64,000 bases of DNA from Pelagomonas calceolata (Eukaryota; Sar; Pelagophyceae; Pelagomonadales; Pelagomonadaceae), in the NCBI GenBank assembly GCA_918797485.1, contig CAKKNE010000006.1:2666001-2730000 (forward strand), in the 5' to 3' direction. Positions 21,301 to 29,907 of the stretch are shown one piece after another (positions within the stretch are counted from its first letter, which is position 1; every line of letters begins with the position of its first letter). The position numbers were made by a program, and so were the translations under genes. A model generated the notes under the pieces. That model did no database searches. It was not told where the DNA came from and saw only the letters and a list, made by a program, of their open reading frames with translations.

Positions 21301-22829
21301 CACGTATTCCTCCTGCTCCGCTTTCAGAGTTAGTGCGATGAAGATCTGCTGCAGTTTTTCGTTGACGAAATTTATGGACAGCTGCTCAAACCCATTACGG
21401 TCGAAAATCTCGAAGCCGTAGATGTCCAGGACGCCGATCGACAGCAGCTCCTCGTCGTCCTCGCCCTGCACGCCTGGATCTAATGCTACATTGACCTGCG
21501 TGCGATCGTGACGACGCCATCGACGCGTTCATAGAGATACGCTGGGCCCGCGCCTGCTCGACGAGCTCGTCAAATAGTTTGGAATAAATGGACTTGACGA
21601 GCGCGTCGCGCGCGAGCGACGCCTGCGTCGGGTTCAGGGGCACCTGGTACGTCTCCGTCTTGCCGCCGGGCGCCATGGTCTCCAGCGTTCGGGACGCTAG
21701 CGCGTCTTTCAGAGCTGTCGGATCGAGGTGGAGCAGGGAGCAGGCCGCCTCGAGCGGCGCGGACTCTCGGATTTGGGAGCCTTCCGCGTCGCCCACCGCT
21801 AGTGGACTGAAAGATAGTAATCCCAGAGCTAAGCAAGCTGCCACTACTCGTAGAGACAGGTCCGCCGTCGCGTCGTCGAGGCCGACGTCGGCCATGGCCT
21901 TGGCGGTGTCGTTAAATTCCTTCTGATCGTCGATGCCTTGTACGGACGTACACGACGCTAATGAGGGATACGCTTCTGCTGAATCTAACAAGCACAACCG
22001 TGACCGTTCATCGGTAGGCGCGCCCTGGACTAATTGATAGAACACGTGGAAATTTCTTTCGCCTTGGCCGGGTTTCACGGTCCGCGACTTCTCGAGCAGG
22101 TAGTTCGTCACGACGCCGCCCTTCGGCGTGCCGAAGCGGTCGAAGAGCAGCTCGAAGTACTTGCCGAAACCTGTGTGGAAATCAACCAGTGTGTCGGGTG
22201 CATTTCTCGGCGATGACGCGGCCGTCCTGGCTCGGTCGAGCGGTGAGGAACCGGCACCGCCACGCCATCGAGCAGGCGTCGCGTCGATTCAGCACGAACA
22301 AAATTTGATTTCCACACAGGTCGAAGCGTGAGGAATTATTATTTCTCAACGTCTTCGCATTGCCAAAGGCCTCGAGCAGCGGGTTCGACTCGAGGAAGAC
22401 CTTCTTGACCCTTTCTACTTCGGCACTGTTACCTTGAGAACAAAGAGCGAAGTAGCCCTGGATGTGCTTCGAGGCCTCCGTCTTGCCGGCGCCGCTCTCG
22501 CCGCTGATGATGACGCACTGGCTGTCCTCTTCTTCCGTCATGGCCCTGAAGGCGGCTTCGGCCACCGCAAACACGTGGGGGGGCACGTCTAGCCTCGACT
22601 GTCTCATGTACCGTTTGGCGTCTTCGGAGGAGTAGATTTGCAGCCACGTGAAGGGATTCGCCGCTACGAGGACGTTGCCTATATAAGTATAGATGCACTC
22701 GGCTTCTAACCGCTCTTTGAGGTTGTCTCTAATTCCTTGCGGCGTTGGTTTGGTGAGTAGCGTCATGTCGTCGAGGCCGGGCCGCTTCTTGTCGAGGCCG
22801 GAGCGCTTCGGCGGGGGGCGGGGCGCCAT
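18358..22829 (-). CDS. Myosin heavy chain with TH1, degenerate FYVE and GYF-like tail
   Basis: Inferred exons 22328-22829, 21563-22170, 18590-21495 and 18358-18520, all in frame, 1392 residues. Motor: P-loop GESGAGKT, switch I NNNSSRF (split by introner B), switch II DIYGFE, actin-side MQCEPHYVRCVKTN. No clear IQ motif is seen after the motor. A TH1-like basic region follows (SSVDRPYEGEYL to DGILVIGTG), then a FYVE-like segment with RRHHCR but lacking several zinc cysteines (CPVTG, CRASG), an Arg/Glu/Ala coiled coil, a proline-rich linker, a GYF-like domain (FYWQHTDGEQRGP) and a CKCGKL-CPPC end. Likely moves on actin and binds membranes. Junctions of the last two introns are less certain than the first. 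Confidence 0.88.
18521..18589 (-). other. Minimal intron (69 nt), myosin 3' end
   Basis: GT at 18589, AG at 18521; keeps frame (DPGVL to APATKLKFKK). Contains GCGTCGATGGCGT and ends CTACGCAG. Other nearby GT sites break the frame. Confidence 0.6.
21496..21562 (-). other. Minimal intron (67 nt) in the myosin motor
   Basis: GT at 21562, AG at 21496, phase 0, giving KLFDELVNVALDPG before the switch II region. It holds GCGTCGATGGCGTC and a CACGCAG acceptor. Alternative in-frame junctions (donor 21540, acceptors 21486 or 21474) cannot be excluded. Confidence 0.6.
22171..22319. mobile_element. Introner element copy B (149 bp) in myosin switch I
   Basis: Same ends as copy A: CTGTGTGGAAATCAAC on the left, TTGATTTCCACACAG on the right. 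The flanking 8-mers GCCGAAAC (22163-22170) and GTCGAAGC (22320-22327) match at 6 of 8, a worn duplication. The internal sequence is shorter than in copies A and C and has lost one arm of the central hairpin. Removing 22171-22327 (GC donor, AG acceptor) rebuilds the conserved SSRFGKYFE exactly. Confidence 0.88.
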
Positions 22830-23421
22830 CCTGGTGAGTGGTGCGCGCCTCGCGTCGCGTCGGCGGCGCTTGCTTAGTGTTGCGCGGCACGTCGGCGGCG
22901 TTGCTTAGTGCTGTGCGGCGCTTCGGTGGCGTCGTTTAGCGCTGTGCGTCGCGTCGGCGGCGTTAGCTTAGCGCTGCGCGTGGTGGGCCCCTCAAGGCTC
23001 GTGGAAATAGTTTCACGTGGACTGAAAGGCGAGGAGCGCTGGCTCTGCCAGCAGTAGTTTGCAGCGCAGGCGTGCCGTGTCCACGGCTGGATGCGTACTG
23101 CAGTGTTCGCAACGCAGCTGTACGCCGTGAGGAGACTGCCCGGCGCCGAGTTATGTGAAGACAGCTAGCGCCAGTAAGATACTAGCAAGCCGGGACGGGG
23201 ACCCGCGTAACTAGCCTGAGCCTGAGCCGCGATAGCCCCCGACACAGTATGCGTTATAAAGACGCGGCACGCGCCCGCCGCCGACGAATCGCGGCGTCTC
23301 CCGCCCAAACTAGTCTCAGCACCGTCACAGAATTACCACGTCGGCGCGTCCAACTCTACACCTCCTTGATGGTAACCGCGCGGGCGACGTCGGAGAGAAC
23401 TACTAGACTTAAGCACGCTCC
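22830..23421. repeat. Gene-free region with ~32-bp imperfect tandem repeat
   Basis: Directly upstream of the myosin ATG, 22856-22982 holds about four diverged units built on CGTCGGCGGCGTTGCTTAGTG. Further up, a reverse CTAG promoter motif (copy e) lies at 23164-23189. No coding sequence is supported in the 592 bp. Confidence 0.6.
23164..23189 (-). promoter_or_regulatory. CTAG promoter motif, copy e
   Basis: GCTAGCGCCAGTAAGATACT followed by AGCAAG, the reverse orientation of the motif, 335 bp from the myosin ATG. Confidence 0.5.
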
Positions 23422-24309
23422 TCACGTCAGACTAAACGGGATCGCGTCATCAAAGGGAATCGGCTCGCCGCCCCAGTCGCCGACGAAGACCTGGAGCCGT
23501 GTCAGGGCCACCTCGCCCGCGCCACCTTCGAACATGGAGTTCCCACCGGACGGCATGCGCTGGTAGTACGGCCCGAGCTTGCAGCGCGCCCGCCTCGGAC
23601 TCTTCGAGAAGAGGGGAATCGTCAAACCCTCGGGGCCGAAATACGGGCCCGTCTCCGGCTTGTCCACGACTCCCATACCAGCACCCCCAACTTTGGGCAG
23701 CTTGTCGAAGCCGCCATCACGTCTCCACGCGAACAGAAAGTTCGACAGGCCGGCGCGGTTCTCTCCTAATCCAACCCAGCCTTTGGAATTATATCCACCA
23801 AATTTCTGGCCGTCCGTCGAGGTGGCGAGGACCACACCGGGGCCTCGCCGGTCCACGGCGTCGTGGAACGCTTGCGGCGTCCAGCCGTCCTGGTTCGAGT
23901 CGTAGACCTCGTACATCGGGAGTTTCGCGAGCATCGTTTGTAATAAGACAGGTCTAACCCACGCCTTCAAATCAGCGTCATCACCAGCTACTGCTGGATT
24001 GGAATTACCAGACGTCTCCGCCGTGTACTGGTCGGGCTGCGTATCTACAGACATGCGCGTCAAACCCATGGGCGCATCTTCCACCTCCCCAAAAAAGAAG
24101 CCGAAGAGCTTCTCGGCGACGTCTCTGTCGTCTTTTTCTGGCTCTGGCGGTGGCGGGTTTTGCTTGCTCTCGTCGTTCTCGGAGACCACAAACTTGTCCA
24201 TCATGTCGTCGAAGAAGCCATTCAGTTTTACGGTGCGCCGCGACGGCGTCGCGGGTGCGAGCAATGCCGCAGCTGTGCTGCAGAGCAGTGCAGGCAGCGC
24301 CAAGCGCAT
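23422..24309 (-). CDS. Plastid or secreted TLDc-like protein
   Basis: 295 residues from the ATG at 24309. N-terminus MRLALPALLCSTAAALLAPATPSRR reads as signal peptide plus short transit region. After an acidic/proline linker, residues ~145-280 resemble a TLDc fold: GPGVVLATSTDGQKFGGYNS, NFLFAW, GMGVVD, GPYFG, IPLF and a final LTRLQVFVGD. TLDc domains are linked to oxidative-stress protection and vacuolar-ATPase regulation in other eukaryotes, but a plastid version would have a different partner. The family call is moderate; a role is not inferred. Confidence 0.6.
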   Translation of the reverse strand: MRLALPALLCSTAAALLAPATPSRRTVKLNGFFDDMMDKFVVSENDESKQNPPPPEPEKDDRDVAEKLFGFFFGEVEDAPMGLTRMSVDTQPDQYTAETSGNSNPAVAGDDADLKAWVRPVLLQTMLAKLPMYEVYDSNQDGWTPQAFHDAVDRRGPGVVLATSTDGQKFGGYNSKGWVGLGENRAGLSNFLFAWRRDGGFDKLPKVGGAGMGVVDKPETGPYFGPEGLTIPLFSKSPRRARCKLGPYYQRMPSGGNSMFEGGAGEVALTRLQVFVGDWGGEPIPFDDAIPFSLT

Positions 24310-24635
24310 TTTTGCTGCGTGTGCTGAAAGAGGCACGTGCGATGATTGTGCAGATGCTCTACCACCACGTATAAGGACGCCTAGCAATAGAAATCGCTCG
24401 GTGAATCCAGCTTTGCTGCCTTTGATTAGCTAGCGGCCTGTAAGACACTAGCAAGCACAAATCTCCCCCAGTCCTTCCTCCTACACGTGCAAACGTCGGC
24501 GGACGACCGCTCGCCGAGCGTTCCCTTACGAGAGCGACACCTAGAGCCCTCACCTAGAGCCCTCACAAACAAGGCCACTGCATTGGAGCCGAGTTTGCGG
24601 CCAAACGGCTGCCCTTCAAGCCGCAAAACGCAGCA
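24310..24635. promoter_or_regulatory. Divergent promoter with CTAG motif, copy f
   Basis: Reverse motif at 24429-24454 (GCTAGCGGCCTGTAAGACAC then TAGCAA), continuing GCACAAATC exactly as in copy k at 61.9 kb. It is 120 bp from the left ATG and 182 bp from the right ATG. Confidence 0.6.
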
Positions 24636-25499
24636 ATGACCGCCCCAAAGACCGAGCCGACGTCAGCGGTCTACCGCCGCTGCGCCGCGGCCGTCGAGAA
24701 GGCCATCAATGCCATCCAGGAGAACCCAGCCCTCTACAGGGGCCGCACAGCAAGGAACAAGCTCGTCGAGCTCGCCGCCGCGGCGAAGCAACTCGATAGA
24801 CTGCTCGACGGCAACGGGAGCGACGACGAGGATCATTTTGGGGAGGCCTTCGCCGCGGCGGGCCTCGACATGAAAGCCGCGGACGTCGACGCGCTCGCGG
24901 CCTGCGCGGCGGCGGCCGATTGCGACGGTGGGGACGGCGCCGACGAGGTCGCCGAGGACACGGCGCCCGAGGCGACGCCGGAGACCGGCAAGGCCAAGCG
25001 CGCCGCCCCGACGAAGACCCAGAAGAACCGCCGGAACCGCCTGAAGAAGAAGGAGAAGAAGCGGGCGGCGCGCGCCGCCGCGGAGGAGGCGGATCTCCCG
25101 CCCTGCCGCGAGATCGACACGCCGCCGGAGGTCCTCGCGGCTCTGGAGGCCGCCGACCGCGCGGCGACGCCCGAGCCCACCCTGCCCGCGGACCCGTCGC
25201 TGTTCAAGCCCACCGCGTCCGCGGACCCCGCGCCGTCCAAGCCCGGTGGCACGTCGTCCTGGGGTCGCGGCTTCCTCGCGATAGGTACAGTCGCGAAGAC
25301 GGCGCCGCCGGACCTCGCGGCGAAGGAGAAGGCGCCGGACCTGCGCGACCCCTTCGCCTACATCGCGTCGACGTGCGACGACGACCTGACGGCGCCGGCG
25401 CTGCACGACGCGCCCTCGCCGAATTTCGACGGTCTGGTGATTGAGGAGGTGACGCGGGAGGAGCTCGAGGGCCTCGAGTTACTCGAGTCGACGCGATAA
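24636..25499 (+). CDS. Unknown acidic/basic protein
   Basis: 287 residues, no recognised domain. An N-terminal helical part (residues 10-65) resembles short helical bundles. A strongly basic run, KTQKNRRNRLKKKEKKRAAR, near 128-147 could be a nuclear or nucleolar signal. The rest is Ala/Asp/Pro-rich and probably disordered, ending in an acidic EEVTREELEGLELLE helix. Its stop is 21 bp from the stop of the convergent gene. Confidence 0.6.
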   Translation: MTAPKTEPTSAVYRRCAAAVEKAINAIQENPALYRGRTARNKLVELAAAAKQLDRLLDGNGSDDEDHFGEAFAAAGLDMKAADVDALAACAAAADCDGGDGADEVAEDTAPEATPETGKAKRAAPTKTQKNRRNRLKKKEKKRAARAAAEEADLPPCREIDTPPEVLAALEAADRAATPEPTLPADPSLFKPTASADPAPSKPGGTSSWGRGFLAIGTVAKTAPPDLAAKEKAPDLRDPFAYIASTCDDDLTAPALHDAPSPNFDGLVIEEVTREELEGLELLESTR

Positions 25500-25520
25500 A
25501 CCACGTAACAACAAAGTTCC

Positions 25521-26936
25521 TTACACGTCAATGGATGGCGCGCGGGTCCTGTTTCCCGGGGACGAACCGTGGCCACTCAGAGCAGAGGTGACCGAAGACT
25601 CGGTCTTGACGCGCGGCGGGCTGATGACTGTGGTATGCACGTCCACCGCAGATAAGAAGTGCTTCGACCGGTGGTTCCGAGCTAGTGCGGCTTGGAGAGG
25701 CGTCTGAGAGGTAGAACCTTCGGTCGAGCGCCCCCGGTCCATCGAAACACCACACCCGTCGGTCAGACAAGACATCGACGGGAACGGCGTCCGCGACCGC
25801 TGGCGAGGCAAAGCGTCGGCAACCGGTGGTCCTGAGGAACCGAGAAATAAGTTCTTGACCCGATCGACCACCGTCGGTTCCTCGCTCTGCGACTCTAAAT
25901 CAGAAGAGGACACCTCGACGCCAAAGAGCAACTCCTCTTCATCACCAGACGACTGTTCCGGCGAACCTCGAGCGGGCAATTCGACGGACGACGCCCCGGC
26001 TAACTGGAGTAGCTCATCAGGACCCTCCGCGTGGAATAAGACTTCTCGTAGAACGGCTTCATAAGCAGCATGTCGAGAGGCAATATACGGATAGTCCTCC
26101 ACGCAAGGGAGCCACCGCCGTTCGCACTCCGCGACCGTCCACGCTGCTCTGGTCTGGGGGGCGGCAAAGGAGCCTCTGTTGGCAAACCTTCGCGCGTGCG
26201 TCGCGAAGTCATTGTGACTTCGCCACGACCTCCTGCATCTGTCGCCGACCGACACCATGAGCAGGTATTCGGCTCGCCGCCATCCTGTCAAAGCGTTGCG
26301 CACGACCCTTATTGAGCCTAACGAACATCCTACTATCACGCCGTTCACTCTAGTGCGTCTATCGACGAACTCTCTACTAAACACTCGAGGGCACAACCGA
26401 GGCGTCAAAGCAGTTTCCAGAAAGGTCCAGGCATCCACCTTCCGCTTCTCAAAGGGCGTCACGCACCAGAGCTGCTGCGGCAGGCTGCGACCGGGCCGTC
26501 TTCGACGATGAGACGCATCTCGCGTCCGCGCCGGCCGCGGCCGATAACCACCCTCGTCATCAGACGACGACGACGGCGCCGGCGCGGGCGCGGGCGACGC
26601 CTGGCGCCGCGGCTGCCTTTCCGACGACGGCGGCCCGACGCGCACGTCATCTCCAGTCGTAAAATAGCACCTTCGGCGGCCTTGCGTCTCGGAAGCTCCC
26701 GCGCGCATCCAGGCCGCGACACCCATCTCGCACGAATCATAAAGCCAGGAGTTCAGTTCTGCTAAACCAGCTGTACTCGATGAGGTACTCGTGCCTCTCG
26801 TCGCGGCCGTGTCGCTCGAGTTGCCCTGGTCGTCGGATGAAGAAGAGCTCATTTGTGGTGAATCGTCATCACTTTCATCGGGTGAGGCGTGCCAGCCCCA
26901 GTCGTCGCTCGGGACGCGCTCCACGGGCGCTGCCAT
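25521..26936 (-). CDS. PX-like domain protein, low-complexity flanks
   Basis: 471 residues. The first ~150 are Ser/Asp/Arg-rich and disordered. The middle (about 190-310) resembles a PX phosphoinositide-binding fold: a strand region VNGVIVGCSL, YLLMVSV, the loop SWRSHNDFATHARRFANRG (PX-like R-x-x-D-F), and a helical end RHAAYEAVLREVLFH. The basic pocket residues are not clear, so the PX call is tentative. The C-terminal ~120 residues are Ser/Pro/Thr-rich. Confidence 0.5.
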   Translation of the reverse strand: MAAPVERVPSDDWGWHASPDESDDDSPQMSSSSSDDQGNSSDTAATRGTSTSSSTAGLAELNSWLYDSCEMGVAAWMRAGASETQGRRRCYFTTGDDVRVGPPSSERQPRRQASPAPAPAPSSSSDDEGGYRPRPARTRDASHRRRRPGRSLPQQLWCVTPFEKRKVDAWTFLETALTPRLCPRVFSREFVDRRTRVNGVIVGCSLGSIRVVRNALTGWRRAEYLLMVSVGDRCRRSWRSHNDFATHARRFANRGSFAAPQTRAAWTVAECERRWLPCVEDYPYIASRHAAYEAVLREVLFHAEGPDELLQLAGASSVELPARGSPEQSSGDEEELLFGVEVSSSDLESQSEEPTVVDRVKNLFLGSSGPPVADALPRQRSRTPFPSMSCLTDGCGVSMDRGRSTEGSTSQTPLQAALARNHRSKHFLSAVDVHTTVISPPRVKTESSVTSALSGHGSSPGNRTRAPSIDV

Positions 26937-27666
26937 GGCGCTCGTCGTCGGCGCGGAGCCGCGCGTCACCCCTAGTCGACGCGACGCTTCGCGTGCGCCC
27001 TCCTGGAGGGGTTTCGCAGCTCCGAGGCCGCCTGGAGACGCGCGGCGGCTGTTGCTCGCGCTAAACGAGGACCTCCCTCAGCTCGACGTCACACCCTATC
27101 TCCAAACGAACGCGTCTTTCGTCGCTCGTACTTAGGGTGCAGCTTGAAGACCTAAATCAAGCTACAACAAGCCTGCATTTTTCCAGATTGCTGCAGGTGT
27201 AATGGCAAGCGCACCGGCAGTGCGTTCAGATGTGTCGAGCTGTGCTTGCGTCGATGGGGGGTCGACATTTTCGAGCTACGCGAGAGTTAAATGTCCAGGA
27301 AGACGCGTCGCGAGGTGGTTGAGCTGGGCCCCGCTTGGACCGGTCCGATTTAAGCGCATTAACCAACCACAGAGGACAAATTTGCTGCACAACCATCACC
27401 CTGGGACGCCTAGCGCTCTCCTCGCGGCCTGAGCGTGTCCCCGCCTTCCTCTAGAGCACAGATCGTGCGGCCAAGCTAGAGCTATAGAGGCACTAGCAAG
27501 CTGGGGGGGCGGGGCGCATAAGCTCTACACGGCGCGCGCGGCGTCTCGCTGCAAGTGAAGGCGTCTCATTCACGCTATCGAAGCGACCCATCGCCGCCAG
27601 CCAAAATTCGACTGAGAACGGCTCCTACAACAAACAGAGCCTCTCTGCGCAGAGCAGCCAGCAAAC
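26937..27666. promoter_or_regulatory. Divergent intergenic region with degenerate CTAG motif, copy g
   Basis: 730 bp without a supported gene. A degenerate reverse motif (GCTAGAGCTATAGAGGCACT then AGCAAG) lies at 27475-27500, 167 bp before the TFIIH p62 ATG. Open frames antisense to the PX-like gene look like composition artefacts. Confidence 0.4.
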
Positions 27667-29589
27667 ATGGCCGCCGCCAAGCCAGCCGACGATAGCGACC
27701 TCCTCTACCGCTTCCGCGCCGCCCACAAGAAGCGCGACGGCTGGTGTAGAATTACGGCAAGAGGCATCGAATGGCAATCCGATCGCGAAAACAAAGCGCT
27801 AGATGTGCCCTACGCTGAGCTCGCGAGCCACGAGGTGAGCCCCGAGGACCACCCGAAAGCACTGTTACGCTTGAGTCGCAGCGAGGGCAAGGCTCTGGTA
27901 TTAACAATTCTGGAAGCGACACCGGATCGGGCCTATGCGACGTTGTGTGACGCGAAACTCGCGATCACCGCATGTATCAGAAGACGAAGACGTAGGGGAG
28001 AACAACAACCAGTACCGGAACGCAAGAAGCAGCCCACGGCGAAACGCGCGGAAGTCATGCGACGGGCGAAGTTACTACAAACGGACGAAGCCCTGCAGAA
28101 GCGCCACAAAGAACTTGTTCAGAGTGGCGCGGTCGACGAGGAGGCGTTCTGGGCCGCCGCGACGGGTCGACGAGCGCCGGCCGCCGAGAAAGTTATTAAA
28201 GCCCCATCCAATGAACTGCTCGTCGACGCGCCGCGCGAAGGCGAGTCGACGGGACGGACCGTCACTTTCTCCCTCTCGCCGGAGAAGATCGCCTTCGTGT
28301 TCTCGATGTATCCCGCGGTGCGCCGGGCGCACGCGGCGCACGTGCCCAAGGTTTGCTTCGGTGTCCGAACCGTTTCGTCGCGCGTCGACGGCGTTGCCCG
28401 TGTCGCGTCGATGGCGTTATGAGCTGTACACACCTACCCCGCTGGTGGGCCGTCGCCGCGACCCCACGACTCCTCACGCCATCGAGCAGCCGCAGAGGGC
28501 ACACACCCACGCCGTCACCGCGCCAAGTCGCGCGTGGACGGCGTGGAGGCTGCCGGTCTCGCGGTCGCGTCGACGCCCGGCCGGAGCCGCGCGCGCGGAC
28601 CGATCGAGCAGTACGCCATCGAGCAGCCGCAGAGGCGCGGACACACACGCGCCGTTGCCCCCCCCGCGTCGATGGCGTCCGCGCTGTACCAAACGCTCAC
28701 GCCGCGACGCTCCCACGAACACACACCTACCCCGCCGGCGCGCCATCGACGCGACAGAACGGACACCAATCAAACAACGCAGGACATGTCCGAGGCCCAG
28801 TTTTGGGTCAAGTACTTCCAATCGAGATATTTTTGGCGCGACAAGGGGCGGGCGGTGCTCGAGAAGGGCCAGGCCAAGGCCGACGTTGCTGATGATTTAT
28901 TTGCCCGACATGAAGAACCGGGCGACGACGCGTTGCAGGTCGCGCCCGAGGTGCGGAAGGCCGTGGATTTGTCGCGGACGGACGCGGATCGATTTATATC
29001 TTCTTCCCAAGAGGATGTTGTGGATCCCGCGGCGCCGGCTGCTACCAGGGTATTGCGGAAGTTTAATAGGCATGCGGCGTTAGTTCTTGGTGCTGACCCG
29101 CCGTCCATACCCTCTGATGAATTACCGGTCAAGAGTGACCACGTGGCGCTAGACTTGAAGCACCACGACTCCAAGAAGGCCTCCAAGAAGCGGAGTGTCG
29201 CCGCTGCTTTTGCGATTGAGGATGAGGACCTGGACCGACCTGTTGGTGTCCAGTGGTCTGAGGTCGACGTGGAGCAGGCGCTCACCAACAAAGCGGGCAT
29301 CGACGCTCTCATATCGCTAGATAGGAACGTCGCGTCCGTCCAACCGCCGCCGCCCAAAAGCACTAAGGAGCAAGTCGAAAAAGTGGCCGGGGACGTCCGA
29401 TTGTTAGTGCGGGCCTTGCGCTTCACTCAGGGCACGGCGAAGCGCCAAGCCATCCTGAAGAAGCTGCGGCAACTACAGGCGTTCATCGATCAAAGGGTGG
29501 CGGCTTTTACATCAAAACCGAAGCACGCGCATCTGGCCGCGTTCTTCAAGCCGGTGTCGGACCAGGTCGCGCGGGCGCTGCGCAAGTAA
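27667..29589 (+). CDS. GTF2H1: TFIIH core subunit p62/Tfb1 (GTF2H1)
   Basis: Exons 27667-28350 and 28783-29589, 496 residues. Structural subunit of TFIIH, acting in RNA polymerase II initiation and nucleotide-excision repair. The N-terminal PH-like domain (to ~100) includes GWCRITARGIEW and ALLRLS. The BSD region contains VFSMYPAVRRAHAAHVP, and after the intron DMSEAQFWVKYFQSRYF, a classic BSD2 match. C-terminal helices (DVRLLVRALRFTQG) fit the p62 end. The length is close to the human ~548 residues. Confidence 0.88.
28351..28782 (+). other. Long repeat-bearing intron (432 nt) of the p62 gene
   Basis: GT at 28351, AG at 28782, phase 0. Start GTTTGCTTCGGTGTCCG and end CGGACACCAATCAAAC (then AACGCAG) are inverted repeats of each other. 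Inside are two copies of ACGCCATCGAGCAGCCGCAG (28476 and 28613), two ACACACCTACCCCGC blocks and three GTCGATGGCGT-type cores, as if several introner units were nested or duplicated. Confidence 0.85.
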
Positions 29590-29907
29590 CTAGGTGTGTG
29601 TCTTTCTTTGTTTGATGCGTGGGGTGTGTACTAAGAAGTTACTGCCTCTTTTTATAGATGTCCGCCGCGTTGTCCTTGATCTCCAGGAGGGGAACGGTCG
29701 GCGAGCAGTAGACCAGGTTCGCTTCAACAATATACGTGTGAAGCCACATGTAGAAGCGGTGCCGGTCCTGGTACAGCGTCTTCCAATCATGAAATCCCCC
29801 GGGACTCGCCGACGTGAGCCACATACCTAGGTAGTTAGCCTAGCTTTATGTTAATATGGTCTGGTATGGTATGGTAGTATATGTACTTGTATCACATACG
29901 GACAAAT
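29590..29907 (-). other. Intergenic stretch with small ORF 29639-29824
   Basis: 318 bp between two stops. A minus-strand frame of 61 codons (29639-29824) has protein-like composition, rich in Trp, Tyr and His: MWLTSASPGGFHDWKTLYQ and YMWLHTYIVEANLVYC. It is AT-richer than its neighbours. It could be a tiny gene or a leftover 3' exon; I do not recognise it. Confidence 0.35.

Noticed and set aside
21479-21510. A 31-nt GC-AG intron in the myosin motor
   Set aside because: Too short to splice. A 67-nt GT-AG intron with the same acceptor keeps the frame and resembles the other minimal introns.
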